From contig CAZXFH010000002.1 in the NCBI GenBank assembly GCA_964640055.1, positions 58,104 through 122,103 of the forward strand: a DNA stretch of 64,000 nt, written 5' to 3'. The translations under genes and the position numbers were made by a program. This document shows positions 8,041-15,832 of this stretch, piece by piece. Source of the DNA: CAZXFH01 sp964640055. Its GTDB lineage: Bacteria; Fidelibacterota; UBA2242; JAFGTP01. Under the pieces are notes generated by a model that was not told the origin of the DNA, did no database searches, and saw only the letters and a program-made list of their open reading frames with translations. Position 1 is the first letter of the stretch. Every line of letters starts with the position of its first letter.

Positions 8041-10191
8041 ATGCTATCTATAAGATCAATCGTAATATATTTATGGCTTGTTCAGATCATTCTGGCGCAG
8101 TCAACGAAATTTACCGTTAAGGATATTTATACCGATCCGGGGCTTGACCGGAACGCACACCGGGAAAGACAATACACCTGGCATCCGGAAGGTAATCGGG
8201 TCACTTATATTGATTCGTTTCATGTCCAGAACGAGTACCTGGTTTCTCTGCAGATTCCTTCCGGACCAACCGATACCCTGATTGAGGCATCACAGTTAAA
8301 ATGGACCGCAGGAGACGATACCGTAAATGTGGAACTGAATCATTATCAATGGCATCCGGATGGTAAATATATATTGTTAAAAGGAGCCCGGGATCTGTTT
8401 TTATTTAACATACAGGATCAATCCCTGCGCCGATTGACCGATGGTGGCCAACAAAAACAGGATTTAAAATTTTCACCCGATGGAAGATGGCTTACCTACA
8501 CCCGGGATCATAATATCTGGCTGCAGGAGTTGTCTGGAAAAGAAGCCGTACCACTGACCCAGAGTGAGAACGAACATATCCTAAATGGTGCTTTGGACTG
8601 GGTTTATCCCGAGGAGTTGGACATTTCCAGTGGTTATCAATGGTCAACCGACAGCCGATATATTGCTTTCCTGCAACTGAATGAAAATGGGGTTAACCGT
8701 TTTCCCTTGCCGCAATGGCAAGCAGTGGATACGCCGGTTCAGTGGGAATATTATCCCAAAGCCGGTCAGCAAAATCCCGCTGCCAGAATAGGAATCATCA
8801 GCATTGCCGAGCAGACCGTTAATTGGGTGGATTTACAAAATTACAATTATGAATATATTCCGCGCTTTGACTGGCTGCCAAACCGGGACACCCTGGCGAT
8901 CCAGCTGCTCAACCGGGAGCAGAATGTCCTGAGGCTGCTGTTTTATGATCTGGGCCAAAATACCTGTCACGAGGTATTATGCGAGAAAGATCCCTATTGG
9001 GTCAATGTTACCGATGCTTACTATTATTTTTCTGACCGCAATAACTTTATCTGGTATTCTGAACAGGATGGATTCCTGCATCTCTATCTCTATGATTATC
9101 ATGGGTGTATAATTGAACAATTGACCACTGGTCCTTGGATGGTAACCAGATTGAATGGTGTTGACCAGCAAAATAACCGGATATTCTTCACAGCAACCCG
9201 GCAATCGCCTTTAGAGCGACATATTTATGCCTGTGACCTGGGCACTAAAGAAATGATCCGTATTGATAAGGATAGAGGTACCCACGCGGCCAAATTTATT
9301 CCGGATTATAACCATTATTTAGAAACCTTTTCCAATGTGAATCATCCTGCTGAAATCTATGTGACCAATACCCAGGGACAGCGGGTCACAACCCTGTATG
9401 CCAATCACTACTTTGATAAAGAAAAATACGGTTTGGGGGATACAGAATTTTTTGAGATCCAAACTGAAGAGGGAATGCGCCTCTATTGTTCCTTGATTTA
9501 TCCCCGGGATTTCAATCCCCAGAAAAAATATCCGGTATTGGTTTATGTCTATGGCGGACCTCACGGTCAACGGGTGAGAAATCGATTTGACCGGATTTGG
9601 AATCATCTCCTGTCTCAGCATGATTATTTGATTTTTAGCCTGGATAATCGTGGTTCCTTTGCCCGCGGCAGAGAATGGGAAAGAAAGATCTATCTACAGA
9701 TGGGAGAATATGAATTAAAGGATCAATTATGCGGTGTGGATTATTTAAAAAATCTGGATTATGTTGATCCCGACCGAATTGGCATCTGGGGATGGAGTTA
9801 TGGTGGCTATATGACCCTGATTGCACTCACTAAAGCACCGGACGTTTATAAAACCGGTATTGCAGTTGCACCAGTGACGCACTGGAAATATTATGACACC
9901 ATCTATACAGAACGTTACATGGGTATGCCAGCCGATAACACTCACGGCTACCAGCAAAGTGCTCCTTTGAATTTCGTCTCCAATATAAGCAGAAAGTTTT
10001 TATTGGCCCATGGATTGGCGGATGATAATGTCCATGTTCAGAACAGCATTGCTTTGGCTGCTGAACTGGTGCGGCATAATAAGGATTTTGATTTGATGAT
10101 CTATCCTGAACAGAAGCATGGGATCAGTGCTGATGAAGCCCGCATCCATCTGTTTGAGAAAATGACGGCTTTTATTTTGGAAAATTTGTAA
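8041..10191 (+). CDS. Secreted dipeptidyl peptidase IV family serine peptidase (S9B)
   Basis: About 716 residues with an N-terminal signal peptide (hydrophobic IVIYLWLVQIILAQ). The ATG at 8041 is preferred to 8035 because GGGAG ends directly before 8035. The N-terminal two-thirds carry beta-propeller repeats (HPDGKYILL, SPDGRWLTY). The C-terminal alpha/beta-hydrolase domain has the nucleophile in GWSYGGY (about residue 586), Asp in HGLADDNVH and His in EQKHGIS. LDWVYPEEL matches the conserved Glu region that binds the substrate amino terminus (DWVYEEE in relatives). It removes dipeptides, typically with Pro or Ala in second position, outside the cytoplasm, consistent with a peptide-using lifestyle. 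Confidence 0.92.
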   Translation: MLSIRSIVIYLWLVQIILAQSTKFTVKDIYTDPGLDRNAHRERQYTWHPEGNRVTYIDSFHVQNEYLVSLQIPSGPTDTLIEASQLKWTAGDDTVNVELNHYQWHPDGKYILLKGARDLFLFNIQDQSLRRLTDGGQQKQDLKFSPDGRWLTYTRDHNIWLQELSGKEAVPLTQSENEHILNGALDWVYPEELDISSGYQWSTDSRYIAFLQLNENGVNRFPLPQWQAVDTPVQWEYYPKAGQQNPAARIGIISIAEQTVNWVDLQNYNYEYIPRFDWLPNRDTLAIQLLNREQNVLRLLFYDLGQNTCHEVLCEKDPYWVNVTDAYYYFSDRNNFIWYSEQDGFLHLYLYDYHGCIIEQLTTGPWMVTRLNGVDQQNNRIFFTATRQSPLERHIYACDLGTKEMIRIDKDRGTHAAKFIPDYNHYLETFSNVNHPAEIYVTNTQGQRVTTLYANHYFDKEKYGLGDTEFFEIQTEEGMRLYCSLIYPRDFNPQKKYPVLVYVYGGPHGQRVRNRFDRIWNHLLSQHDYLIFSLDNRGSFARGREWERKIYLQMGEYELKDQLCGVDYLKNLDYVDPDRIGIWGWSYGGYMTLIALTKAPDVYKTGIAVAPVTHWKYYDTIYTERYMGMPADNTHGYQQSAPLNFVSNISRKFLLAHGLADDNVHVQNSIALAAELVRHNKDFDLMIYPEQKHGISADEARIHLFEKMTAFILENL

Positions 10192-10214
10192 TTCTAAACC
10201 AAGAGTAGAGGAAT

Positions 10215-11603
10215 ATGTCTTTGCAACTATACAAAGAGATCCGTAAGGAAATCGATAATCATCATTATTTGTTTCTGGCATCCAGTGTGAATGGGATTCC
10301 GGCGACAAGCGAGCTGCCCTATGTAAATGATGGCTTTGAGCTCTATTGCTATCTGCCTGTAGCCGGTAGAAATGCCCGACAGATCAGTTATAATTCCCGG
10401 GTAAGCGTTATTATTGACACCGCCTTCAGGAACCGGGCAAAGGGGATTCGGGTAACCGGGATTGCTCAGGCTGTTAAAGCGAAAGATGAGAAAGACCGGA
10501 TCCATCCTAATTTCATGCGCTATTTCAAGCAGTACCGCAAATATTTTCAGAGCCCTGGCAGCCGGTTGTATAAAATCGTACCTACCAAAATTCAATATAT
10601 CGATAATACCAATATTCAGGGACAGCAAACTCTGCGATTCAATGAGAATAGACCCGGCAGTCTGAGAGCCATCTTAAGTAAATGGGGTCAGTGGTTCCGT
10701 ATGTGGTTCAATGCTATACGAGCGCCCTTTCTCACCGCTTCGCTGGGATCTGTTATCCTAGGAGCGGCTTTGGCCTGGTACAGTCAGGTTAAGCTCAATC
10801 TGTTCCATTTAGGATTGGCTGTGCTAGGCACTCTAACCGCTCATGTCGGCACCAACATGATCAATGATTTTTTTGACCATAAAAGCGGCAATGATGATCA
10901 GAATAAATACTTTAATGCTTTTTCCGGTGGTAGCCGTATGATCCAGGACGGTATCTTCGCACCCGAAAAGGTAATGGTGGCCGCCTATACCGCCTTTCTG
11001 ATAACGATTGGGATTGGACTCTATCTCAATTTCCAATTGGCCGGGAATACTTTATTGTGGATCGGGCTGGCTGGTATATTATTGGGCTATTTTTACTCAG
11101 CACCACCCCTTCGTCTGGGGCATCGTGGAATAGGGGAACTTGCCGTAGGCCTGGGCTTTGGTATGCTCATTACAGTGGGTATTTTTTATGTATTAACCGA
11201 AAAATTAACTGCACTCCCATTTCTGGCTTCGGGTCCAGCCGTAATACTCGTCTTTCTGATTCTCTTCATTAATGAATTCCAGGATTACCTGGCTGATAAG
11301 CAGGTGGCCAAAAAGACCCTGGTGGTTCGCTTTCAAAATAAGAAACGAGCCATCCGATTGTATCAGCTTTTGCTCGGACTGGCTTTCCTATGGGTTATTC
11401 CTTTTGTCATCTTACAGTTTTTCCCAGTCTGGACCCTGCTGGTCTTTATTCTGATCCCTTTGGTCATCAAGGCTATCACTTTGTCCAATAAGGAATATCC
11501 CAAGATCTATGAGCTGCTGCCGGTCAATGGTCTCACTATTGGAATCCATTTTTTTACCTGTGTGCTGCTGGCCCTGGGATTTTTGATGGGACGCCTGTGG
11601 TGA
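10215..11603 (+). CDS. Fusion: pyridoxamine-phosphate-oxidase-like flavin barrel plus UbiA/MenA-type prenyltransferase
   Basis: 462 residues. Residues 1-150 look like a split-barrel flavin- or heme-binding domain of the PNPOx superfamily (HHYLFLASSVNGIPATSELPYV..., RNRAKGIRVTGIAQAV). From about 165 the sequence becomes a polytopic UbiA enzyme with MenA-like motifs: NMINDFFDHKSGNDDQN, GGSRMIQDG, and a second Asp motif NEFQDYLADK. MenA transfers a prenyl chain to dihydroxynaphthoate in menaquinone synthesis; whether that is the substrate here is unknown. AGAGGA lies before the ATG. No stop or start separates the two parts, so the fusion appears real. It follows DPP IV but is functionally unrelated to it. 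Confidence 0.8.
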   Translation: MSLQLYKEIRKEIDNHHYLFLASSVNGIPATSELPYVNDGFELYCYLPVAGRNARQISYNSRVSVIIDTAFRNRAKGIRVTGIAQAVKAKDEKDRIHPNFMRYFKQYRKYFQSPGSRLYKIVPTKIQYIDNTNIQGQQTLRFNENRPGSLRAILSKWGQWFRMWFNAIRAPFLTASLGSVILGAALAWYSQVKLNLFHLGLAVLGTLTAHVGTNMINDFFDHKSGNDDQNKYFNAFSGGSRMIQDGIFAPEKVMVAAYTAFLITIGIGLYLNFQLAGNTLLWIGLAGILLGYFYSAPPLRLGHRGIGELAVGLGFGMLITVGIFYVLTEKLTALPFLASGPAVILVFLILFINEFQDYLADKQVAKKTLVVRFQNKKRAIRLYQLLLGLAFLWVIPFVILQFFPVWTLLVFILIPLVIKAITLSNKEYPKIYELLPVNGLTIGIHFFTCVLLALGFLMGRLW

Positions 11604-11608
11604 AGTGC

Positions 11609-11638
11609 TTGACCTTTTGCATGCCTCAATTGTAAATT
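11609..11638 (+). promoter_or_regulatory. Likely promoter of the tRNA-Gln/tRNA-Glu pair
   Basis: TTGACC (11609-11614), an 18-base spacer and TAAATT (11633-11638), 17 bases before the tRNA-Gln 5' end. The same -10 hexamer TAAATT precedes tRNA-Asn on the other strand at 18988-18993, which supports both. Confidence 0.5.
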
Positions 11639-11655
11639 AGCCTGCTTTTTACAGA

Positions 11656-11726
11656 TGGGATGTCGTCCAACGGCAGGACACCAGACTCTGGATCTGGGTA
11701 TCGGGGTTCAAATCCCTGCATCCCAG
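11656..11726 (+). tRNA. tRNA-Gln (anticodon CTG)
   Basis: Cloverleaf by eye: acceptor TGGGATG/CATCCCA, anticodon stem CCAGA/TCTGG with loop CTCTGGA giving anticodon CTG, T-arm CGGGG-TTCAAAT-CCCTG, discriminator G. CCA is not encoded (GCA follows). It lies 6 bases before tRNA-Glu. Confidence 0.95.
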
Positions 11727-11732
11727 CAAACC

Positions 11733-11805
11733 GGCCCATTCGTCTAGTGGTTCAGGACACCGGCCTCTCACGCCGGCGACAGGGGTTCGACTCCCCTATG
11801 GGCTA
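11733..11805 (+). tRNA. tRNA-Glu (anticodon CTC)
   Basis: Acceptor GGCCCAT/ATGGGCT (one G-T pair), anticodon stem CCGGC/GCCGG with loop CTCTCAC giving CTC, T-arm AGGGG-TTCGACT-CCCCT, discriminator A. CCA is not encoded. Its T-arm and 3' tail (11776-11806) recur 294 bp further on, interrupted by a hairpin (see 12070-12173). Confidence 0.95.
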
Positions 11806-11834
11806 CAAAAAATTACATACTTTATGAGAAATCC

Positions 11835-12095
11835 ATGTGGTATGTCTATGTTTTAAAGAGTGAGAAGGATGATAGGCATTATACAGGGATGTCTCAGCAT
11901 GTGGAGGAACGGCTAATCGCTCACAATCAGGGAAAAGTGCGATCGACCCGTTCCCGTCGCCCCTTTCAGTTGATCTATCAGGAGAAAGTCGGGAGCCGAT
12001 CAGAGGCGCGGCAAAGGGAGCGATATCTCAAATCGGCTGCAGGGAGAGAGATGTTAAAAATTATATTTAGCGACAGGGGTTCCCTGCCTGAATGA
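11835..12095 (+). CDS. Single-domain GIY-YIG endonuclease (URI/UPF0213 type)
   Basis: 86 residues. WYVYVLKSEKDDRHYTGMS is the GIY-YIG signature; Arg and Glu in EERLIAHNQG and SEARQRERYLKS fit the catalytic core. This is a nuclease domain alone, with no DNA-binding or UvrC portion. The gene begins 29 bases after tRNA-Glu. Its last codons (S-D-R-G-S-L-P-E-stop) are read through a copy of the tRNA-Glu T-arm (GCGACAGGGGTTC, 12070-12082) and into the left arm of a hairpin. The start of what appears to be a second copy of the same gene (ATGTGGTAT) is visible at 12165-12173 before the assembly gap. Targets are unknown; the setting suggests a mobile or homing role linked to the tRNA gene. Confidence 0.85.
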   Translation: MWYVYVLKSEKDDRHYTGMSQHVEERLIAHNQGKVRSTRSRRPFQLIYQEKVGSRSEARQRERYLKSAAGREMLKIIFSDRGSLPE

Positions 12096-12173
12096 CTGAA
12101 GCCTTTCAGTCAGGCAGGGACTCCCCTATGGGCTACAAAAAATTACATACTTTATGAGAAATCCATGTGGTAT
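12070..12173 (+). repeat. Partial tRNA-Glu copy split at the T-loop by a hairpin, then repeat of the downstream sequence
   Basis: GCGACAGGGGTTC (12070-12082) equals tRNA-Glu 11776-11788. A 36-base insert follows (12083-12118), and then GACTCCCCTATGGGCTAC resumes exactly where the tRNA would continue (12119 on, equal to 11789 on). Identity continues through the sequence after the tRNA and into the start codon region of the GIY-YIG gene up to 12173, where the Ns begin. The repeat period is 330 bp. The match of the break point to TTC/GA of the T-loop is exact. Proximity to the gap means the second copy could have been joined by scaffolding. Confidence 0.85.
12083..12118 (+). repeat. Hairpin (inverted repeat) inserted in the T-loop copy
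   Basis: Left arm CCTGCCTG-AATG-ACTGAA (12083-12100, AATG bulged), loop GCCT, right arm TTCAGTCAGGCAGG (12105-12118). This gives 14 pairs; flanking TC and GA add two more, and the T-stem GGGG/CCCC forms an outer helix. There is no T-run after it, so it is not a standard terminator. It overlaps the stop codon of the GIY-YIG gene. Confidence 0.85.
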
Positions 12174-12273
12174 NNNNNNNNNNNNNNNNNNNNNNNNNNN
12201 NNNNNNNNNNNNNNNNNNNNNNNNNNNNNNNNNNNNNNNNNNNNNNNNNNNNNNNNNNNNNNNNNNNNNNNNN
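12174..12273. other. Assembly gap (100 Ns)
   Basis: Exactly 100 Ns, a conventional scaffold gap of unknown true length. The left edge ends within a repeated sequence, so the gap was probably caused by a tandem array of the tRNA-tail/GIY-YIG unit. Confidence 0.98.
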
Positions 12274-12283
12274 GAATATGATC

Positions 12284-15200
12284 CTATTTCATCAAAACCA
12301 TTTTATGGGTTTTAACATAGGATCCGGCTTGAATTTGATAGAAATAAATACCGGAACTGACATCAGATCCATCCCATTGGATCTTATAATAACCGTGTTG
12401 CTGGTTTTGATTGATCAGTTTAGAAATTAAATGACCTTGCAGATCATAAACAGAGATGGTAACATGGGATTTTACCGGGATACTGTATTTTATGATGGTA
12501 ATTGGATTAAATGGATTGGGAAAATTCTGGAATAATTCAAAATCACAGGGAATCAGATTGATATTTGATTGATTTGACACTGCCATTCTATGTGAAGTGA
12601 TATGGAGAGGAAATGATGTTCCTGTCTGCATGGCATAACTACTGTTTTGATTCATTGAAATTGAATCGCTGCCAGCCTGTAAGATCAATTGAATGGTATC
12701 GGGTATGGTCTCCTGATTCCATGAGATGATAACGGCATCCTCAGGTTGATTCAACCCGTCAATAGTCCAGACTTGATCATAATCCGTTTTTCTAATGTCG
12801 GTCATAAATCTTCCACCAAACAAATCACCCCAGCTTTCATTCATAAAAAAGGTATTCAGATAGCCTTTTTCAGGGAAGGGAGGTGGTTTGGGAAAGTCGT
12901 AGACAGGATCGAACCCATTTTCTGCCTGGGAATTGACACCCAGTTCAATAGCTGATGTGATTATTTCATTATGAGTGAAATTTAATGCCACCCGCCATTC
13001 GTTTTCCTGAATTCTATCAGATGCTTGTGGCTGGCTGGGATAAATCAAGGTCAAACTGTCACGCATGGAAGCCAGCCAATATGACTTCCAGGGCGCAAGT
13101 GTTGTAGTGGTGGTATAATTAGAATTTTCACCATAATCATAAACAGTGTTAAATACATAGCCGCTATCAACCGCATCACCAAAGGATAGGGTATCATTGA
13201 GATCGGAATGATGGATCAGCTGAGCATCAGAAAGACTTTTGCTGAAATTATTGGGCGATCCCAGCAAATTCCAGCCTGAGCCGATTTCAAGCGATTGGGT
13301 AACCGTCGTATCAGAATCCAAATAATACCCGAAAGCATCAGCACTGTCAACATATATGGCATAGCCTTTAGGCAACTCTACGTCCTTTACCTGTGACCAT
13401 CCATCCGTATTTACATAATTGAACAACCAGTAATCCGGAACATTATCCAGCCAGAGTTTTTCATCAAGATTACCCTCACCTTGTGAGTGAGGCACGCTAA
13501 TGAAATTCCAACCCTCATTGATTGGCGTATAATTATCTGTAAAAACAATGGGATTTGAATCTTTCCAGGATAAATTACCAGCATAACCAATATAGTCGTA
13601 TGGATATACTGTAGCCCTTATAATTCCTTTTCCTAACATAGGTGGATCATACCATACATATGAAATAGTTCCAGGCTCATTACTATTTCCTATGAATTGC
13701 CAGGAGTTACTATCATTTGATTTATAATAAAAGTAAATGACATGATCTCCCGATATTAAATTTTCTGTATATATACCTATTGTTAAATTTTTATTTCCTA
13801 GAAAATAATTAATTGGATCTTGGAAAGTTGAAAAATGAACGTGTGTAGTGTCTAAGTAACCCACTACAAAATAAATATAATCTGGGATAACAGGAAAATC
13901 GTAGGTGCCAAAACCATTACCTTGCATACTGATATATGAATCAAATTTTGTATAAAAGCTATACTTATAACTTTTTGTCTGGATAGCAATTTGGGTTTCA
14001 GTGGTGTCCCCAATTTCAATTTCCAGTTCAAGGGGCTGATTGCGATCTAAATCTGTGTCCAAATTCAAGGTAATTACCGTTACATTTTGTTCAAACCAAC
14101 ACGTATCATAGGCCGCTACAGAGAGGTTCCCGTTAAAATCTAACTGAATATAATTATTGGGTGTGTGAGGCGGTTCAGGCACATCATAGGGGTCGGTGGT
14201 GCTATTATCAGCCCTGGCAATTACACCGATATAATTATTTAAATCCACAGCATCGCCAACCCGGGCGCCAAATCTGATGGACCACACAAAATTTCCGTAA
14301 GGTTGGCACAATGTATCTGCTTCCGTTTGCCAGCAGAGGAAAGGATAACCATTATTGACGGGATTGGTTTCAGAGCTGTCTAGATCCCAATAATCATTAT
14401 TTGCGTTGTCATCATTGGGATTGTTTGCAAAATCCCAGACCGTGGTTAAACCGGCATTGGTTTCATCGGTAAATGTTGATACATTTTTCATCTCAAATGT
14501 GGTTTTGCCGTAGACACCTGATTCTGCCCTTGTTTGATTACCAACTCCATCATCCTGCCCGGTTAACTCCCCGGAGGTTTCAGTATCCCAAAAGGAATTG
14601 GTTATGGTACCGGTATTAAATCCCACCACTCCGCCAATATCAAAGCCTGTTCCACTGACATAGGCCTTACTATAGGATTTATCCACATTGGAACCATTAT
14701 TTACTCCCAACAATCCACCCACACTAGACTTTCCTTGCACAGTGCCAGTGCTATAAGAGTTACTTACCATGGCACTGCTGGCATTTGAGCCTACTAATCC
14801 GCCGACAAATGACACTGTGGAGTCACTAGTGGCTGGCTGCACCGTACAGGTACTATAGGATTCAGACAGAGTGCAATTATAGTTCATTCCCACCAGGCCA
14901 CCTACAAAGGAATACCCATACACATTGCCGGTGCTGTAACAATTAGCTATGTCAGAATTTTTATGGTAACCGACCAGTGCGCCCACATATTGAGTTGCGC
15001 TAATATTTACATTAGTCACGCCTAAATTTTGTATTGTAGCACCGCTGTATGTATGACCAAACAGACCAACATAATTACTATCCAATTGATTGATAAACAA
15101 ATCATCAATTGTATAGCCACCGCCATCGTAAGAACCAGTAAACTTTATTGAGAGGGTACCAATAGGTGAAAAGGGTATAGTGTGGGAAGCGGCAGCAGAT

Positions 15201-15397
15201 ATATCACAGGTTTGTTCAAAATAGGAATTCCAGGAGCTGGCATTGGTGCTGACCCATCTTAAATGGTCAAAGGTTGATATCAGATATGGATCGCTCTCGG
15301 TACCGGCACCGGATGGCTGGGTACCATCTGCAAATAAGGTTACCGTGGCAATGCTGATAATTATCAGTATCACCGGAATTTTGGCTCGATTCTTCAT
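12284..15397 (-). CDS. Large secreted protein with GLUG repeats and type IX sorting domain
   Basis: 1037 residues. Signal peptide MKNRAKIPVILIIISIATVTLFA. After GTESDPYLIS (a common opening of such proteins), residues about 100-300 contain repeats of the GLUG type (YVGALVGY, FVGGLVGMN, SSVGGLLGVN) with Cys/Tyr-Ser-Thr-Gly spacers, a fold seen in adhesins and IgA-protease-like surface proteins. A middle region of beta-rich sequence follows. The C-terminus (FELFQNFPNPFNPITIIKYS to KMVLMK) is the FlgD-like sorting domain of type IX secretion. AGAAGGAG precedes the ATG. Function is probably adhesion or matrix binding, but no enzymatic domain is recognised. Confidence 0.85.
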   Translation of the reverse strand: MKNRAKIPVILIIISIATVTLFADGTQPSGAGTESDPYLISTFDHLRWVSTNASSWNSYFEQTCDISAAASHTIPFSPIGTLSIKFTGSYDGGGYTIDDLFINQLDSNYVGLFGHTYSGATIQNLGVTNVNISATQYVGALVGYHKNSDIANCYSTGNVYGYSFVGGLVGMNYNCTLSESYSTCTVQPATSDSTVSFVGGLVGSNASSAMVSNSYSTGTVQGKSSVGGLLGVNNGSNVDKSYSKAYVSGTGFDIGGVVGFNTGTITNSFWDTETSGELTGQDDGVGNQTRAESGVYGKTTFEMKNVSTFTDETNAGLTTVWDFANNPNDDNANNDYWDLDSSETNPVNNGYPFLCWQTEADTLCQPYGNFVWSIRFGARVGDAVDLNNYIGVIARADNSTTDPYDVPEPPHTPNNYIQLDFNGNLSVAAYDTCWFEQNVTVITLNLDTDLDRNQPLELEIEIGDTTETQIAIQTKSYKYSFYTKFDSYISMQGNGFGTYDFPVIPDYIYFVVGYLDTTHVHFSTFQDPINYFLGNKNLTIGIYTENLISGDHVIYFYYKSNDSNSWQFIGNSNEPGTISYVWYDPPMLGKGIIRATVYPYDYIGYAGNLSWKDSNPIVFTDNYTPINEGWNFISVPHSQGEGNLDEKLWLDNVPDYWLFNYVNTDGWSQVKDVELPKGYAIYVDSADAFGYYLDSDTTVTQSLEIGSGWNLLGSPNNFSKSLSDAQLIHHSDLNDTLSFGDAVDSGYVFNTVYDYGENSNYTTTTTLAPWKSYWLASMRDSLTLIYPSQPQASDRIQENEWRVALNFTHNEIITSAIELGVNSQAENGFDPVYDFPKPPPFPEKGYLNTFFMNESWGDLFGGRFMTDIRKTDYDQVWTIDGLNQPEDAVIISWNQETIPDTIQLILQAGSDSISMNQNSSYAMQTGTSFPLHITSHRMAVSNQSNINLIPCDFELFQNFPNPFNPITIIKYSIPVKSHVTISVYDLQGHLISKLINQNQQHGYYKIQWDGSDVSSGIYFYQIQAGSYVKTHKMVLMK

Positions 15398-15832
15398 TTT
15401 TATTCTCCTTCTAATTTTTTTGTAAATGGGTCTTGAATTTTTTGCTTTCTAAATATGTTTAGGATAGTACAAAAAGTTATGCGCTGTTTTGCTGCGCCAA
15501 AAAGCATACTTGAACTAGGCTGTACCCAGCTGGTTATTTTCATAATCCACCTGGCGAATAATTTTATTGGTTCTGAAAAAAATATACGTGATATGCTTTA
15601 GAAAGTCAAAAGGATTGACTCGGTTTCTTATTAAAATAGGTTAAGGTATAAATATTTTCTAAAAAATCAGGGTTACTATTGACAAAGACTTTAGTAGCTC
15701 TTAAAATATATAATGTGGGTGGGAACTGACTTATCAACCTACAATTAGAATTAGTGAACGCACCTGCATAAGTAAATGTCCTATTAAAATGCTCTTTTGG
15801 CTAAAAGTGCTTGAATTCAAGAAGAGTCTAAT
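15398..15832. other. Divergent intergenic region
   Basis: 435 bp between two divergent secreted-protein genes, AT-rich. It must hold both promoters. The only site I can support is AGAAGGAG for the minus-strand gene; no clear -35/-10 pair, RNA gene or repeat is apparent. Confidence 0.5.

Noticed and set aside
12167..12430. Open frame spanning the first gap
   Set aside because: It is created by reading through Ns and lies antisense to the end of the GLUG protein gene.
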